The notes beneath the pieces are model-generated. The model ran no database searches and was not told the origin of the DNA. It saw only the letters and a program-made list of their open reading frames with translations. From NCBI GenBank assembly GCA_963720515.1, contig OY970397.1, forward strand, positions 1,860,001-1,924,000: DNA of 64,000 bases. Reading direction: 5' to 3'. Below, piece by piece: positions 35,104-43,300 of the stretch. This DNA is from G963720515 sp963720515 (lineage in GTDB: Bacteria > Actinomycetota > Thermoleophilia > Gaiellales > Gaiellaceae). Made by a program: the position numbers and the translations under genes. Numbering within the stretch: the first letter of the stretch is position 1; each line of letters opens with the position of its first letter.

Positions 35104-36411
35104 TCAGTCGGGCGCGCCGACGGCGCGTGCGATGTCCAGGAGGAACCGCGTCCCGAGCTCGACGTCGTCCACCGGGATCCGCTCGTCGGCCGAATGGACG
35201 AGGCGCGACGCGAGCTCGGCGCTCATCGCGCGCATGGGGAAAAAGCCGTACGCGATCGTCCCGAACGCCTCGCGCAGGTAGTGGCTGTCCGTGAAGCCCG
35301 GAAGCACGACGGGCACCGCGGTGGCACCAGGCGCCTCCCGCTCGACCCACGCCGCGATCGCCGACCAGAGCGGCGTCTCCACGGCCGAGCGCGACCCGCC
35401 GACGCCCTCGATCCACTCGAAGTCGTAGTCGCCCTCGCCGAGCCACGCACGGATGGAGGCCTCCGCCTCGGCCTGCGAGTCCCCGGGCAGCAGGCGGCAG
35501 TCACAGACGACCTCGCAGGTCCCGGGGATGACGTTCCTCTTGTGCGAGGCGTCGATCATGGTCGGCGAGATCGAGAGGCCGAGCATCGGCTCGACCATCG
35601 CCGCGACGGCCGGGTCGAGCCCGTCGAGGCGCGCCTCCAGGTCGTCGGCCGACGGGACGCCGCCGAGGACGGCCCGGAAGAAGGGCTCGGTCTCGGGCAG
35701 GAGGCGCCGCGCCGGCCGATACAGGGCAAGCCGCTCGACGAGCGCGGCGGCCTTCACGAGCGCGTTGTCCGCGATCCCCGGCATCGACGCGTGCCCGCTT
35801 CGCCCGTGGACGCGGAGGAGGAACGGCGAGCTCATCTTCTCCGCGACCGCGCAGAGGTAGAGCGGCTGGCCGCGCACGATGACGCGGTCGCCGCCGCCCT
35901 CGTTCACGCAGTACTCGGCTCGCACGGCGTCGGGGTGCTCGTCGCAGAGCCATGAGAGCCCGTAGCCGGTCGTTCCGACCTCCTCGTCGGCGGTCGCGGC
36001 GAGGATGAGGTCGCCCTCGGGCTCGAATCCCTCGCGCGCGAGCGTCGCGACGGCGACCGCCTCGGCCGCGACCTGGCTCTTCATGTCGAGCGCACCGCGG
36101 CCCCAGACGCATCCGTCGAGGATCTCGCCGCTCCACGGGTCGACCGTCCACTCGGACGGGTCGGCCAGCACCGTGTCGGTGTGGCCGAGGAAGAGCAACC
36201 GCCGTCCGTCGCCGCGGCCTCGGATCCGCGCAACGAGATTCGCGCGCTCGGGGTCCCGCGCGAGCAGCTCGCATTCGACTCCGGCGTCCTCGAGGTAGTC
36301 CCGCAGAAGCTCCGCCGCGCGCGTCTCGTTCCCGGGCGGATTCACGGTGTCGAGCCGGATCAGCTCCTGAAGGAGCTCGACCGCTTCGTCGCGCAGGGTC
36401 CCGGACGCCAT
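35104..36411 (-). CDS. M20-family metallohydrolase (ArgE/DapE/CPG2 type)
   Basis: A 435-residue di-zinc amidohydrolase. Metal and catalytic residues: LLFLGHTDTV (His), GRGALDMKSQVA (bridging Asp), ATADEEVGTTG (catalytic and metal Glu), and the C-terminal FTDSHYLRE histidine. The dimerisation domain carries RVHGRSGHASMP. Possible substrates are N-acetyl-amino acids, succinyl-diaminopimelate or dipeptides. ATG 36411 fits family length and has TATGCT exactly 6 nt upstream, overlapping the promoter of rarA. Confidence 0.88.
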   Translation of the reverse strand: MASGTLRDEAVELLQELIRLDTVNPPGNETRAAELLRDYLEDAGVECELLARDPERANLVARIRGRGDGRRLLFLGHTDTVLADPSEWTVDPWSGEILDGCVWGRGALDMKSQVAAEAVAVATLAREGFEPEGDLILAATADEEVGTTGYGLSWLCDEHPDAVRAEYCVNEGGGDRVIVRGQPLYLCAVAEKMSSPFLLRVHGRSGHASMPGIADNALVKAAALVERLALYRPARRLLPETEPFFRAVLGGVPSADDLEARLDGLDPAVAAMVEPMLGLSISPTMIDASHKRNVIPGTCEVVCDCRLLPGDSQAEAEASIRAWLGEGDYDFEWIEGVGGSRSAVETPLWSAIAAWVEREAPGATAVPVVLPGFTDSHYLREAFGTIAYGFFPMRAMSAELASRLVHSADERIPVDDVELGTRFLLDIARAVGAPD

Positions 36412-36431
36412 CGCGCGAGCATACTTCGGCC
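36412..36431. promoter_or_regulatory. 20-bp divergent promoter with overlapping -10 hexamers
   Basis: Between ATG 36411 (minus strand) and GTG 36432 (plus strand) only 20 bp remain. The minus hexamer TATGCT (36423-36418) and plus hexamer CATACT (36420-36425) share four bases, and each is exactly 6 nt from its start codon. Both mRNAs would be leaderless and RNA polymerase could open only one direction at a time. Confidence 0.55.
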
Positions 36432-37691
36432 GTGGCCGATCTCTTCTCGGACGCGGCCGACTCGCGGCTTCCCGGCCAGGCGCCGCTGGCCGCGCGCCTG
36501 CGCCCTGCGCGGCTCGAGGACTTCGTCGGCCAGGAGAAGGTGGTCGGGCCCGGCACTGCGCTCGCGCTCGCAATCACGGAGGACCGCGTGGGGTCGGCCA
36601 TCTTCTACGGGCCGCCCGGGAGCGGCAAGACGACCCTCGCGCGGATCGTCGCCGCGACGACCGGCGCGGAGTTCGAGGAGCTTTCGGCCGTCTCGGCGTC
36701 GGTCGCGGACGTCCGCCGCGTGCTCGCCGAGGCCCGCGACCGCCTCGGCGGCACCGGGCAGCGAACGATCCTCTTCCTCGACGAGATCCACCGGTTCAAC
36801 AAGGCGCAGCAGGACGCCCTCCTTCCAGCGGTCGAGAGCGGGCTCGTCACGCTCATCGGGGCGACGACCGAGAACCCGTACTTCGAGGTGAACTCGGCGC
36901 TGCTCTCGCGCTCGCAGGTCTACGAGCTCGAGCCGCTCTCCGCGGACGACCTCCTGGTCGTGGTCCAGCGTGGAGCCGAGGAGCTGGGCGCCGAGGTTTC
37001 CGGCGAGATCGCCGAGCTCATCGCACGCCGGGCGGGCGGGGACGGGCGCGCCGCACTGAACATCCTCGAGCTCGCGTGGGCGACGGCGCGCACAGCGGAC
37101 GAGCCCCTCGGGGAGCAGCAGGTCGAGGACGCCGCCCGCAAGCGGCCGCTCGTGTACGACAAGGCCGGCGACGCGCACTACGACTTCACGTCGGCGTTCA
37201 TCAAGTCGATCCGCGGCTCCGATCCGGACGCGGCGCTCTACTACCTCGCGGCGATGCTCGAGGGCGGCGAGGACGCGCGCTTCATCGCGCGGCGGCTCAT
37301 CGTCCACGCCTCCGAGGACATCGGCCTCGCGGACTCCCGGGCGCTCCTCGTCGCGGTCGCGGCGGCGCACGCCGTCGAGCACGTCGGCCTCCCGGAGGCG
37401 CGCCTGAATCTCGCCCACGCGACGATCTACCTCGCGCGTGCGCCGAAGTCGCGCTCGGTCGTCGCCTCGCTCGGCGCAGCCGCGCGCGACGTCCGCGAGC
37501 ACGGCGCGGCCCGTCCGCCGAAGTCGCTCCGGGACACGAGCTACCGCTCGGCGGGGAAGCTCGGTCATGGCGAGGGCTACGTCATGCCGACGAAGGACCC
37601 AGCCGGATACGACGTCGATCACCTGCCGGACGAGCTCAAGGGGCGGACGTACTACGAGCCGTCCGAATCGGGCGAGGACACCGCCGGCTAG
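36432..37691 (+). CDS. rarA: Replication-associated recombination protein A (RarA/MgsA AAA ATPase)
   Basis: A 419-residue clamp-loader-like AAA+ protein acting at stalled replication forks. It begins with PLAARLRPARLEDFVGQ, Walker A is YGPPGSGKTTLARI, Walker B LFLDEIHRFNKAQQD, sensor 1 IGATTENPYFEVN, and the C-terminal tetramerisation region includes IKSIRGSDPDAALYYLA and ASEDIGLAD. GTG start with CATACT 6 nt upstream. The end is convergent with an EamA gene and shares CTAG. Confidence 0.95.
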   Translation: MADLFSDAADSRLPGQAPLAARLRPARLEDFVGQEKVVGPGTALALAITEDRVGSAIFYGPPGSGKTTLARIVAATTGAEFEELSAVSASVADVRRVLAEARDRLGGTGQRTILFLDEIHRFNKAQQDALLPAVESGLVTLIGATTENPYFEVNSALLSRSQVYELEPLSADDLLVVVQRGAEELGAEVSGEIAELIARRAGGDGRAALNILELAWATARTADEPLGEQQVEDAARKRPLVYDKAGDAHYDFTSAFIKSIRGSDPDAALYYLAAMLEGGEDARFIARRLIVHASEDIGLADSRALLVAVAAAHAVEHVGLPEARLNLAHATIYLARAPKSRSVVASLGAAARDVREHGAARPPKSLRDTSYRSAGKLGHGEGYVMPTKDPAGYDVDHLPDELKGRTYYEPSESGEDTAG

Positions 37692-38596
37692 CGGCCGGTC
37701 GGGCGGAACGCGGGCGCGCCGATCGGGACCGGCTTCGGCTCGGGCGCCCGGGCGGCGAGCCGCGAGCCGAGGAGAATGAGCCCAAGGCCGACGATCGTGG
37801 ACACGCCGAACGGCTCGTCCCGGAAGACCACGCCGAGCAGCACGGCGATCCCGGGCGCGAGGTAGGCGACCACCGACGCTCGCCCGGGGCCGATGCTGGC
37901 CAGGAGGCGGAAGAAGAGCAGGAAGCCGCCGGCGGTCGAGGCAAGCCCGAGCACGACGAGAGCTCCGACCGCTCCGGCCGAGGGCGCGGACGCCGGCAGG
38001 GTGAGCGCGGCGAACGGCAGCAGCATGAGTGCGGAGAGCCCAGTCGTCATCCCGACGACGCCGCGGCCGTCGCGGCCCTTGAACTTCAGCTTCAGGAGCA
38101 GGGCGGCGAACGCGTACCCGAGCGCGGTGCCGAGCGCGGCGAGCGCGCCGAGGAGCGCGCCCGAGCCGGTTCCGACATCGAACCCGACGAGGAAGGCGAC
38201 TCCGAGAAGACCGACGATGAGCCCGCCGAGCCGTGCGCCCGATGCGCTCTCGGACGGGTCGAGCCCGAGCGCGAGGACGGCGATCATGAGCGGCGCGGCG
38301 GCGACGAGGATGCTCGTGAGCGACGAGGGGATGCGCTGCTCCGCAAAGCCGAGGAGCATGAACGGGGCGGCCATCTGCACCGCGGCGAGAACGACGAGCC
38401 AGCCCGCACGCTCGCGCAGGCCGCTCAGCGCGCCCGAGCGGATCGCGATCGGCAGGAGCACGAGCGCCGCAAGCGCCGTTCGCGCGAACGCGACCCAGGC
38501 AGGCGACAGGTCGTCCAACGCCACCGCGATGAAGAGGTACGGGATGCCCCAGAGCACTGAGACAAGGGCGATGAGGAGGAGGGCTCGGCGCGGCAT
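37688..38596 (-). CDS. EamA/DMT-superfamily transporter
   Basis: A 302-residue integral membrane protein with about ten helices arranged as two EamA repeats (first: LISVLWGIPYLFIAVALDDL...WVAFARTALAAL; second half ends LGLILLGSRLA). Members export amino acids, nucleobases or sugars, and the substrate is not predictable. The stop codon shares CTAG with that of the convergent rarA gene. The C-terminal tail is Pro-rich. Confidence 0.87.
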   Translation of the reverse strand: MPRRALLLIALVSVLWGIPYLFIAVALDDLSPAWVAFARTALAALVLLPIAIRSGALSGLRERAGWLVVLAAVQMAAPFMLLGFAEQRIPSSLTSILVAAAPLMIAVLALGLDPSESASGARLGGLIVGLLGVAFLVGFDVGTGSGALLGALAALGTALGYAFAALLLKLKFKGRDGRGVVGMTTGLSALMLLPFAALTLPASAPSAGAVGALVVLGLASTAGGFLLFFRLLASIGPGRASVVAYLAPGIAVLLGVVFRDEPFGVSTIVGLGLILLGSRLAARAPEPKPVPIGAPAFRPTGR

Positions 38597-38642
38597 CGAC
38601 GGGTGAAACGTGTAACGACGGCGGTCTGTGAGATCTGCCCGG

Positions 38643-38654
38643 TAGATTCGCGCC
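38643..38654 (+). promoter_or_regulatory. Leaderless-type -10 hexamer of the alpha/beta hydrolase gene
   Basis: TAGATT (38643-38648), exactly 6 nt, then GTG 38655. The divergent EamA start is 58 bp away. Confidence 0.45.
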
Positions 38655-39425
38655 GTGCCGCTTGCCGTTCAGCGCTGGGGCGAACCCGGGTCGCCCGCCA
38701 TCGTGTGCCTCCACGGAATCCAGGCGCATAGCGGACGCTTCCGGCGCCTGGCCGAAGAGCGGCTCGTGCCGGCCGGGTTCCGCGTCGTCGCCCCCGACCT
38801 GCGCGGCCACGGCCGCTCGACCTGGGATCCGCCGTGGAGCATCCCGGCGCAGCTCGCCGGCGTCATCGAACTCGGCGAGGAGGTGCGGCCCACCGTCTGG
38901 CTCGGGCACTCGTTCGGCGGACGCCTCGTCCTCGAGCTCGCCGCGGCGCGGCCCGATCTCGTGCCCAGGGCGATCCTCCTCGACGCCGCCGTCCAGTTGA
39001 CCGCCGAGGACGCGCGCGAGAGTGCGGACGAGGACCGCGGCGACCGCTCCTTCGCCGACGCGGAAGCGTTCTTCGCCTTCCGCCGCGAGGCGGCTCCCCG
39101 CGTCCCGCAGGCGTTCCTCGACGAGGAGTTCGAGCAGCACGTCGAGCGCGGGGCGGACGGCCGCCTGCGGCCCCGGTACTTCCCGCCCGCGGTGATCACG
39201 ATGTGGGGCGAGCTCGCCGCCGCACCGCCCACACCGCCGGGCTGCCCAACGCTCGTCGTGGTCGCGGAGGACGCCGACTACACGCGCCCGGAGCACGTCG
39301 CCGCGTTCCGAGCCGCGCTCGGCGACGACCTCACGGTCGTGACCGTCTCGGGCGACCACATCGTGCTCTGGGATGCGTACGAGGAGACCGCGGACGCGGT
39401 CGTGCAGTTCCTCGCGCTGAGCTAG
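38655..39425 (+). CDS. Alpha/beta hydrolase
   Basis: A 256-residue alpha/beta-fold hydrolase. The oxyanion-hole region is VCLHGIQAHSGRF, the nucleophile elbow is LGHSFGGRLVLE (serine), an acid candidate lies in VVVAEDADYT, and the histidine is in VSGDHIVLWDAYE. The lid between residues about 125 and 185 is charged. It could be an esterase, lactonase or haloalkane/epoxide-type hydrolase; substrate unknown. The stop shares CTAG with the convergent Hsp20-like gene. Confidence 0.87.
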   Translation: MPLAVQRWGEPGSPAIVCLHGIQAHSGRFRRLAEERLVPAGFRVVAPDLRGHGRSTWDPPWSIPAQLAGVIELGEEVRPTVWLGHSFGGRLVLELAAARPDLVPRAILLDAAVQLTAEDARESADEDRGDRSFADAEAFFAFRREAAPRVPQAFLDEEFEQHVERGADGRLRPRYFPPAVITMWGELAAAPPTPPGCPTLVVVAEDADYTRPEHVAAFRAALGDDLTVVTVSGDHIVLWDAYEETADAVVQFLALS

Positions 39426-39820
39426 CTCTTCGGGACCCGGACGACGATCATGTCCGGCTCGGCGTCCACGACGACTCGCGCCGGGTCGATCTCCGGTGGC
39501 AAGTCGAGTGTCTGGACGAAGTCGGCGTCGGCCCGCTCGGACGACCTCGCCGACGCGCGGACGGTGACCTTGCCCTCGGTGCGCTCGACCTCGAGCGAGT
39601 CAGGGTCGAGATCTGGGGCCGGGAAGCGCACGACGGTCCAGGCCGGGTCGTCGTCGTCCACCTCGACCTCGTTCTCCCACGGAAGGTCACCGGTCACCCC
39701 AGGGATGCCGGGCGGCTCGGCGAACCCGGACGTTTCCACGGGCTGGCCCTGCTGGGCGGCGTCCCGACGGGCGCGCTCCGCCGCGTCCTCCTCGCCGAAA
39801 AGCCTTCGTAGGAATCCCAC
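39422..39820 (-). CDS. Small Hsp20/alpha-crystallin-like protein
   Basis: A 132-residue acidic protein. The first 60 residues are polar and low in structure (GEEDAAERARRDAAQQG). Residues about 62-130 give an alpha-crystallin-like beta-sandwich: WTVVRFPAPDLDPDSLEVE, GKVTVRASARSSE and MIVVRVPKS. The classical GxL C-terminal signature is absent, so chaperone activity is uncertain. GTG start with TAGGGT 6 nt upstream. Confidence 0.7.
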   Translation of the reverse strand: MGFLRRLFGEEDAAERARRDAAQQGQPVETSGFAEPPGIPGVTGDLPWENEVEVDDDDPAWTVVRFPAPDLDPDSLEVERTEGKVTVRASARSSERADADFVQTLDLPPEIDPARVVVDAEPDMIVVRVPKS

Positions 39821-39832
39821 GCAAGGACCCTA
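39821..39832 (-). promoter_or_regulatory. Leaderless-type -10 hexamer of the Hsp20-like gene
   Basis: TAGGGT on the minus strand (39832-39827), 6 nt, then GTG 39820. It overlaps the 3' end of the upstream arginase gene. Confidence 0.4.
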
Positions 39833-40726
39833 GAGGATGCGCGCCCCAAGGGCGCTCGCCGCGAGCTCGACCGCGAGGTCGGCGGTCTCGTTCATCCGGT
39901 CGAGGATCGGGTTCACCTCGACGATCTCGAGCCCCGAGAGCCGGCCGGACTCGGCAACGAGCTCGAGGGCGAGGTGCGCCTCGCGGTAGGAGAGCCCGCC
40001 GCGTACAGGCGTGCCGACGCCGGGTGCGACGTCCGGATCGATCACGTCCATATCGAGCGAGACGTGCAGGAACGCGGCGCCCTCGGCACGTTGCAGTGCG
40101 TCACGCATGACGTCCTCGACGCCGCGGCGGTCCACGTCGGTCATCGTGTAGACGCCGAGCCCGAGATCCTTGACGACCTGCCGCTCCCCCTGGTCGAGGG
40201 AGCGCACGCCGACGAGCGACGTCCGGTTCGGGTCGAGGGCGGGCAGCGGCCAGGCGTCGCTCTCGAACTCCTCGGGCGCGAGGCCGAGCGCGGCCGCGAG
40301 CGCCATCCCGTGGACGTTCCCGCTGGGCGTCGTCGCGGGCGTGTTGAGGTCGCCGTGCGCGTCGAGCCAGATGGCCGCGCCCTTCCCCGCGACCGAGGCG
40401 AGGCCGCCGACCGAGCCCATCCCGATCGAGTGGTCGCCGCCGAGGACAAGCGGCAGAAGCCCCTGGCGCGAGGCCTCCGCGACCTGCGCCGCGATTCGCT
40501 CGCAGGTCGCGCGGATGTCGCCGAGGAAGCGGGCCCGCTCGCTCCCCTCCTCCGTGATCTCGGGAAGCGGGGCCTCGACGTTCCCCCAGTCGTGGACGGA
40601 GACGCCGATGGCGGCGATCCGTTCCCCGAGCCCCGCGTACCGGATCGCGGAGGGGCCCATGTCCACGCCGCGGCGCCCGGCGCCCAGGTCGAGCTCGGCC
40701 CCGATGATCGCAACGTCGCGCAGCAT
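39830..40726 (-). CDS. rocF: Arginase
   Basis: A binuclear-manganese ureohydrolase of 298 residues that splits arginine to ornithine and urea. Metal ligands are all seen: GGDHSIGMGSVGG, WLDAHGDLNTP and SLDMDVIDPDVAPG. The N-terminal VAIIGAELDLGAGRRGVDMG and the DPVLD-like VNPILDRMNETADLAVEL end match true arginases rather than agmatinases. The gene is divergent from tRNA-Phe. Confidence 0.93.
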   Translation of the reverse strand: MLRDVAIIGAELDLGAGRRGVDMGPSAIRYAGLGERIAAIGVSVHDWGNVEAPLPEITEEGSERARFLGDIRATCERIAAQVAEASRQGLLPLVLGGDHSIGMGSVGGLASVAGKGAAIWLDAHGDLNTPATTPSGNVHGMALAAALGLAPEEFESDAWPLPALDPNRTSLVGVRSLDQGERQVVKDLGLGVYTMTDVDRRGVEDVMRDALQRAEGAAFLHVSLDMDVIDPDVAPGVGTPVRGGLSYREAHLALELVAESGRLSGLEIVEVNPILDRMNETADLAVELAASALGARIL

Positions 40727-40763
40727 GGCCAGCGAGCGTATCTGGCTAGACTGGCGCGACCGC

Positions 40764-40836
40764 GGCGAGGTAGCTCAGTTGGTAGAGCACACGGCTGAAA
40801 ACCGTGGTGTCGCCGGTTCAAATCCGGCCCTCGCCA
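40764..40836 (+). tRNA. tRNA-Phe (anticodon GAA)
   Basis: A complete cloverleaf of 73 nt. Acceptor stem GGCGAGG pairs with CCTCGCC (discriminator A40836); the D arm contains AGCTCAGTTGGTAGAGC; anticodon stem CACGG/CCGTG encloses CTGAAAA, anticodon GAA; the T arm is GCCGG-TTCAAAT-CCGGC. CCA is not encoded. A TAGACT hexamer lies about 9 nt upstream as the probable -10 element. It stands alone, without neighbouring tRNA genes. Confidence 0.97.
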
Positions 40837-40843
40837 TTCCCGC

Positions 40844-40882
40844 CCGGAAGTCCGCCCGCTTCGCGGGCAAGACGACTTCCGG
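40844..40882 (+). terminator. Nested hairpin downstream of tRNA-Phe
   Basis: Outer arms CCGGAAGTC (40844-40852) and GACTTCCGG (40874-40882) are perfect complements. Inside them GCCCGC-TTC-GCGGGC forms a second stem. Probably stops tRNA transcription, though a U-tract is absent. Confidence 0.6.
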
Positions 40883-41107
40883 TCGGTCAAACCGGCGGCG
40901 AACCGCATCGCAAAGGGCTCGCGTTCCGATCCTCAACACTTCTCGGAGCGACGGGCCAAGCCCGCCGCTCGTGCCGAGCCGAAGAGAGGTAGACGCGGGC
41001 GTCTGATGAGGGCTCCCAGCCCACCCCCAACCAGCCACGATGCTACTGCGGAAAGACGCACGTGTCTGTCGCGGAACTGCGCCGAATGTGTGACGGACCG
41101 TTAGGTA

Positions 41108-41142
41108 TTTGCGGCGGCGGACGCGAGGCCCGCCGCCGCAAA
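41108..41142 (-). terminator. Hairpin following the NCS2 permease gene
   Basis: TTTGCGGCGGCGG and CCGCCGCCGCAAA form a perfect 13-bp stem with a 9-nt loop directly after the permease stop. No U-tract follows on the minus strand, so it may work with Rho or as a 3'-end stabiliser. Confidence 0.6.
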
Positions 41143-41147
41143 CTGAC

Positions 41148-42599
41148 CTAGATCCAGCCGAAGTTGTCCTGCATGACGGGGATCAGGAAGTACAGAAGGA
41201 AGAACGCGGCTGCGATCGCCATCAGCGGGTGCACCTTGCGCCACTCGCCCTGGGCGATGCGGATCACGACGTAGGCGATGAACCCGAAGCCGATGCCGTT
41301 CGTGATCGAGAACGTGAACGGCATGAGCATGATGATGAGCGCGGCCGAGAAGCCGATCGCGAGGGTCGTGAAGTCGATCCCGGCGATCTTCCGCGGGCTC
41401 TCGCCCTCGGCCTCGTGCTCCGCGACGCCCTCCGCCTCGGTGAGCGTCGTGATCATGAGCCAGCCGACGAGGACGAGCGCCGGGCCGGTGGCCTGGAACG
41501 GCACCATCCCGATCAACGGGGCGAAGAAGAGGAACGGGAAGAAGAGCGCGCCCGTGACGACGCTCACCCACCCCGTTCGGCCTCCCGCCCCCACGCCGGC
41601 GCCCGACTCGATGTAGGTCGTCGCCGACGAGGCCGACGCGGCGCCGCCCGCCATGGCGGCCACCGAGTCGACGAGAAGCGGCCTACGGATGCCTGGAAGC
41701 TCGCCCTTCTCGTTCAGATATCCCGCCTGCTTGCCGACGCCGACGAGCGTTCCCATGGTGTCGAAGAAGTCGGCGAGGAAGAGCGAGAACACCCAGGCGA
41801 GCGTCGTGACGACGCCGATCGTGGCGAACGCGTCGAAGCTGAACTCGCCGAGCAGGGAGAAGTCCGGCCGCTGGGCGACATCGCTCGGCCAGCGGGCCGC
41901 CTGCCCGAACGCCTCGTAGTCGGTGGCCTTGTTGATGATGACCGCGAGAAGCGTTCCCACCACTATCCCGACGAGCAGGTCGCCGCGGAAGCGGAGCGCC
42001 CGCAACACGACCATGATCGTGAGGGTGGCGAAGAACACGAACGCCGGCCAGGTGGTGAGCGGCGCGAGCTCGACCGGCGGCGGGTTCGCCCCCACTCGAA
42101 CGATGCCCGCGTCGTAGAGGCCGATGAACGCGATGAAGAGGCCGATGCCGATGGCGATCGCCTTCTTCAGCTCGAGCGGGATGGCATGCATGATCTTCTC
42201 GCGCATCCCGAGCAGCACGAGCAGCGTGACGAGCGCGCCCTCCATGACGATGATTCCCATCGCCTCCGGGAAGCCGAGCCCTGCGCCCGCGACCAGGCTG
42301 AACGCCACGATCGCGTTGATCCCAAGGCCCGGCGCGATCGCGTACGCCCGATTCGTGACGAGACCCATGAGGATCGTCATCACGCCGGCGACGAGACACG
42401 TCGATGCCGCGACGGCCGGGATGGGCAACCCGTCTCCGCCGAGGTTCAGGATCGCCGGGTTCACGAAGATGATGTAGGACATCACGACGAACGTGGTCGC
42501 TCCGGCCGCCGTGTCGCGGCCGAGCGTCGTCCCGTTCTCCGCAAAGCGGAAGTGACGCTCCAGCCACGACTGCCGGAGCGGTGCTGCCATCTCGCCCAT
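41148..42599 (-). CDS. NCS2-family purine permease (AzgA/GhxP-like)
   Basis: A 483-residue membrane protein of the nucleobase/cation symporter-2 AzgA branch, importing hypoxanthine/guanine or adenine. It starts WLERHFRFAENGTTLGRD, followed by FVVMSYIIFVNPAIL, and has the conserved GLGINAIVAFSLV and FDTMGTLVGVGKQAGYL segments. ATG 42599 is selected because AAGGAGG lies just 4 nt upstream; ATG 42590 is an alternative. The gene follows a methyltransferase gene after a 77-bp gap. Confidence 0.9.
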   Translation of the reverse strand: MGEMAAPLRQSWLERHFRFAENGTTLGRDTAAGATTFVVMSYIIFVNPAILNLGGDGLPIPAVAASTCLVAGVMTILMGLVTNRAYAIAPGLGINAIVAFSLVAGAGLGFPEAMGIIVMEGALVTLLVLLGMREKIMHAIPLELKKAIAIGIGLFIAFIGLYDAGIVRVGANPPPVELAPLTTWPAFVFFATLTIMVVLRALRFRGDLLVGIVVGTLLAVIINKATDYEAFGQAARWPSDVAQRPDFSLLGEFSFDAFATIGVVTTLAWVFSLFLADFFDTMGTLVGVGKQAGYLNEKGELPGIRRPLLVDSVAAMAGGAASASSATTYIESGAGVGAGGRTGWVSVVTGALFFPFLFFAPLIGMVPFQATGPALVLVGWLMITTLTEAEGVAEHEAEGESPRKIAGIDFTTLAIGFSAALIIMLMPFTFSITNGIGFGFIAYVVIRIAQGEWRKVHPLMAIAAAFFLLYFLIPVMQDNFGWI

Positions 42600-42676
42600 C
42601 GCGCCTCCTTGCCCCCCGTCGGTCATTTGACGTCCGGAACCTACGGCCTCGACCGGCCGCTCGGCAAGAAATTCGT

Positions 42677-43300
42677 TCAGCGCCGCGCGAGGAGCGTCGT
42701 GGCCGCGCCGGTGTCGAGCTCCTCGACCGACGCGAACCCGGCACCGGTGAGCGCGCGCCGGAGCTGCTCGGGCGGCGCGTAGATCGGCGTCTCGGCCCCG
42801 CCGGAGAACACAATCGCGACCGCGCCGCGGTCGGCGGTCACGCGCGCGAGCTCCCGCGCGAACGGGATCATATTGAGCAGGACGACGAGATCGAACTCGC
42901 CGTCGCCGAATGGCAGCCGGGACGCGTCGGCCTCCTCGAAGCGGACGCGCGACCCGAGCTCGGGCGGCGTCAGGCGCCGTGCCTCGTCGAGCATGACCGG
43001 CGAGAGGTCGGCGCCGACGACCTCGGCGTCCGGGAAGCGCCCGGCGAGGTGGCGCGCGCCGAGGCCGGTCCCGGTGCCGAGGTCGAGAATCTGCCGCGGC
43101 TCTCCACCCGCTGCCGCGACCGCAGCGTCCAGGGGGCCGAGGTCGGAGCCCGCCCGGCAGGCGTCCCACATAGGCGCGATGTGGTCGAAGTTCCAGCGAA
43201 GCGGCGCGCGAACGAGCGGCCAGAACCGCGGGTGCGAGACGGCCACGCGCGTCGCGAAGCGCGCATAGCGCTTGCCGAACGCGATGAGCCAGGGCCTCAT
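42677..43300 (-). CDS. Class I SAM-dependent methyltransferase
   Basis: A 207-residue methyltransferase of the UbiE/Methyltransf_11 type. The SAM motif is ILDLGTGTGLGARHLAG, the acidic loop EVVGADLSPVMLDEA, and motif II FDLVVLLNMIPF. The N-terminal segment (RPWLIAFGKRYARFATRVA) is basic and amphipathic. ATG 43300 overlaps the stop of the upstream gene by 4 nt, making it the last gene of a 12-gene overlapping operon. Substrate unknown; context suggests quinone or tetrapyrrole chemistry. Confidence 0.83.
   Translation of the reverse strand: MRPWLIAFGKRYARFATRVAVSHPRFWPLVRAPLRWNFDHIAPMWDACRAGSDLGPLDAAVAAAGGEPRQILDLGTGTGLGARHLAGRFPDAEVVGADLSPVMLDEARRLTPPELGSRVRFEEADASRLPFGDGEFDLVVLLNMIPFARELARVTADRGAVAIVFSGGAETPIYAPPEQLRRALTGAGFASVEELDTGAATTLLARR

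Larger units (their letters stand above)
40837..41147. other. 311-bp interval between tRNA-Phe and the permease stop
   Basis: No protein gene is supported here. It contains a nested hairpin just after the tRNA (40844-40882) and a 13-bp-stem hairpin beside the permease stop (41108-41142). Between them (about 40885-41105) I see nothing coding. No copy of the tRNA 3' end or other attachment-site duplication was found by eye, so there is no sign of an integrated element. Confidence 0.6.

Noticed and set aside
40764..41147. Integration site of a mobile element at tRNA-Phe
   Set aside because: No integrase, no duplicated tRNA 3' end and no change of gene content or codon style on either side.
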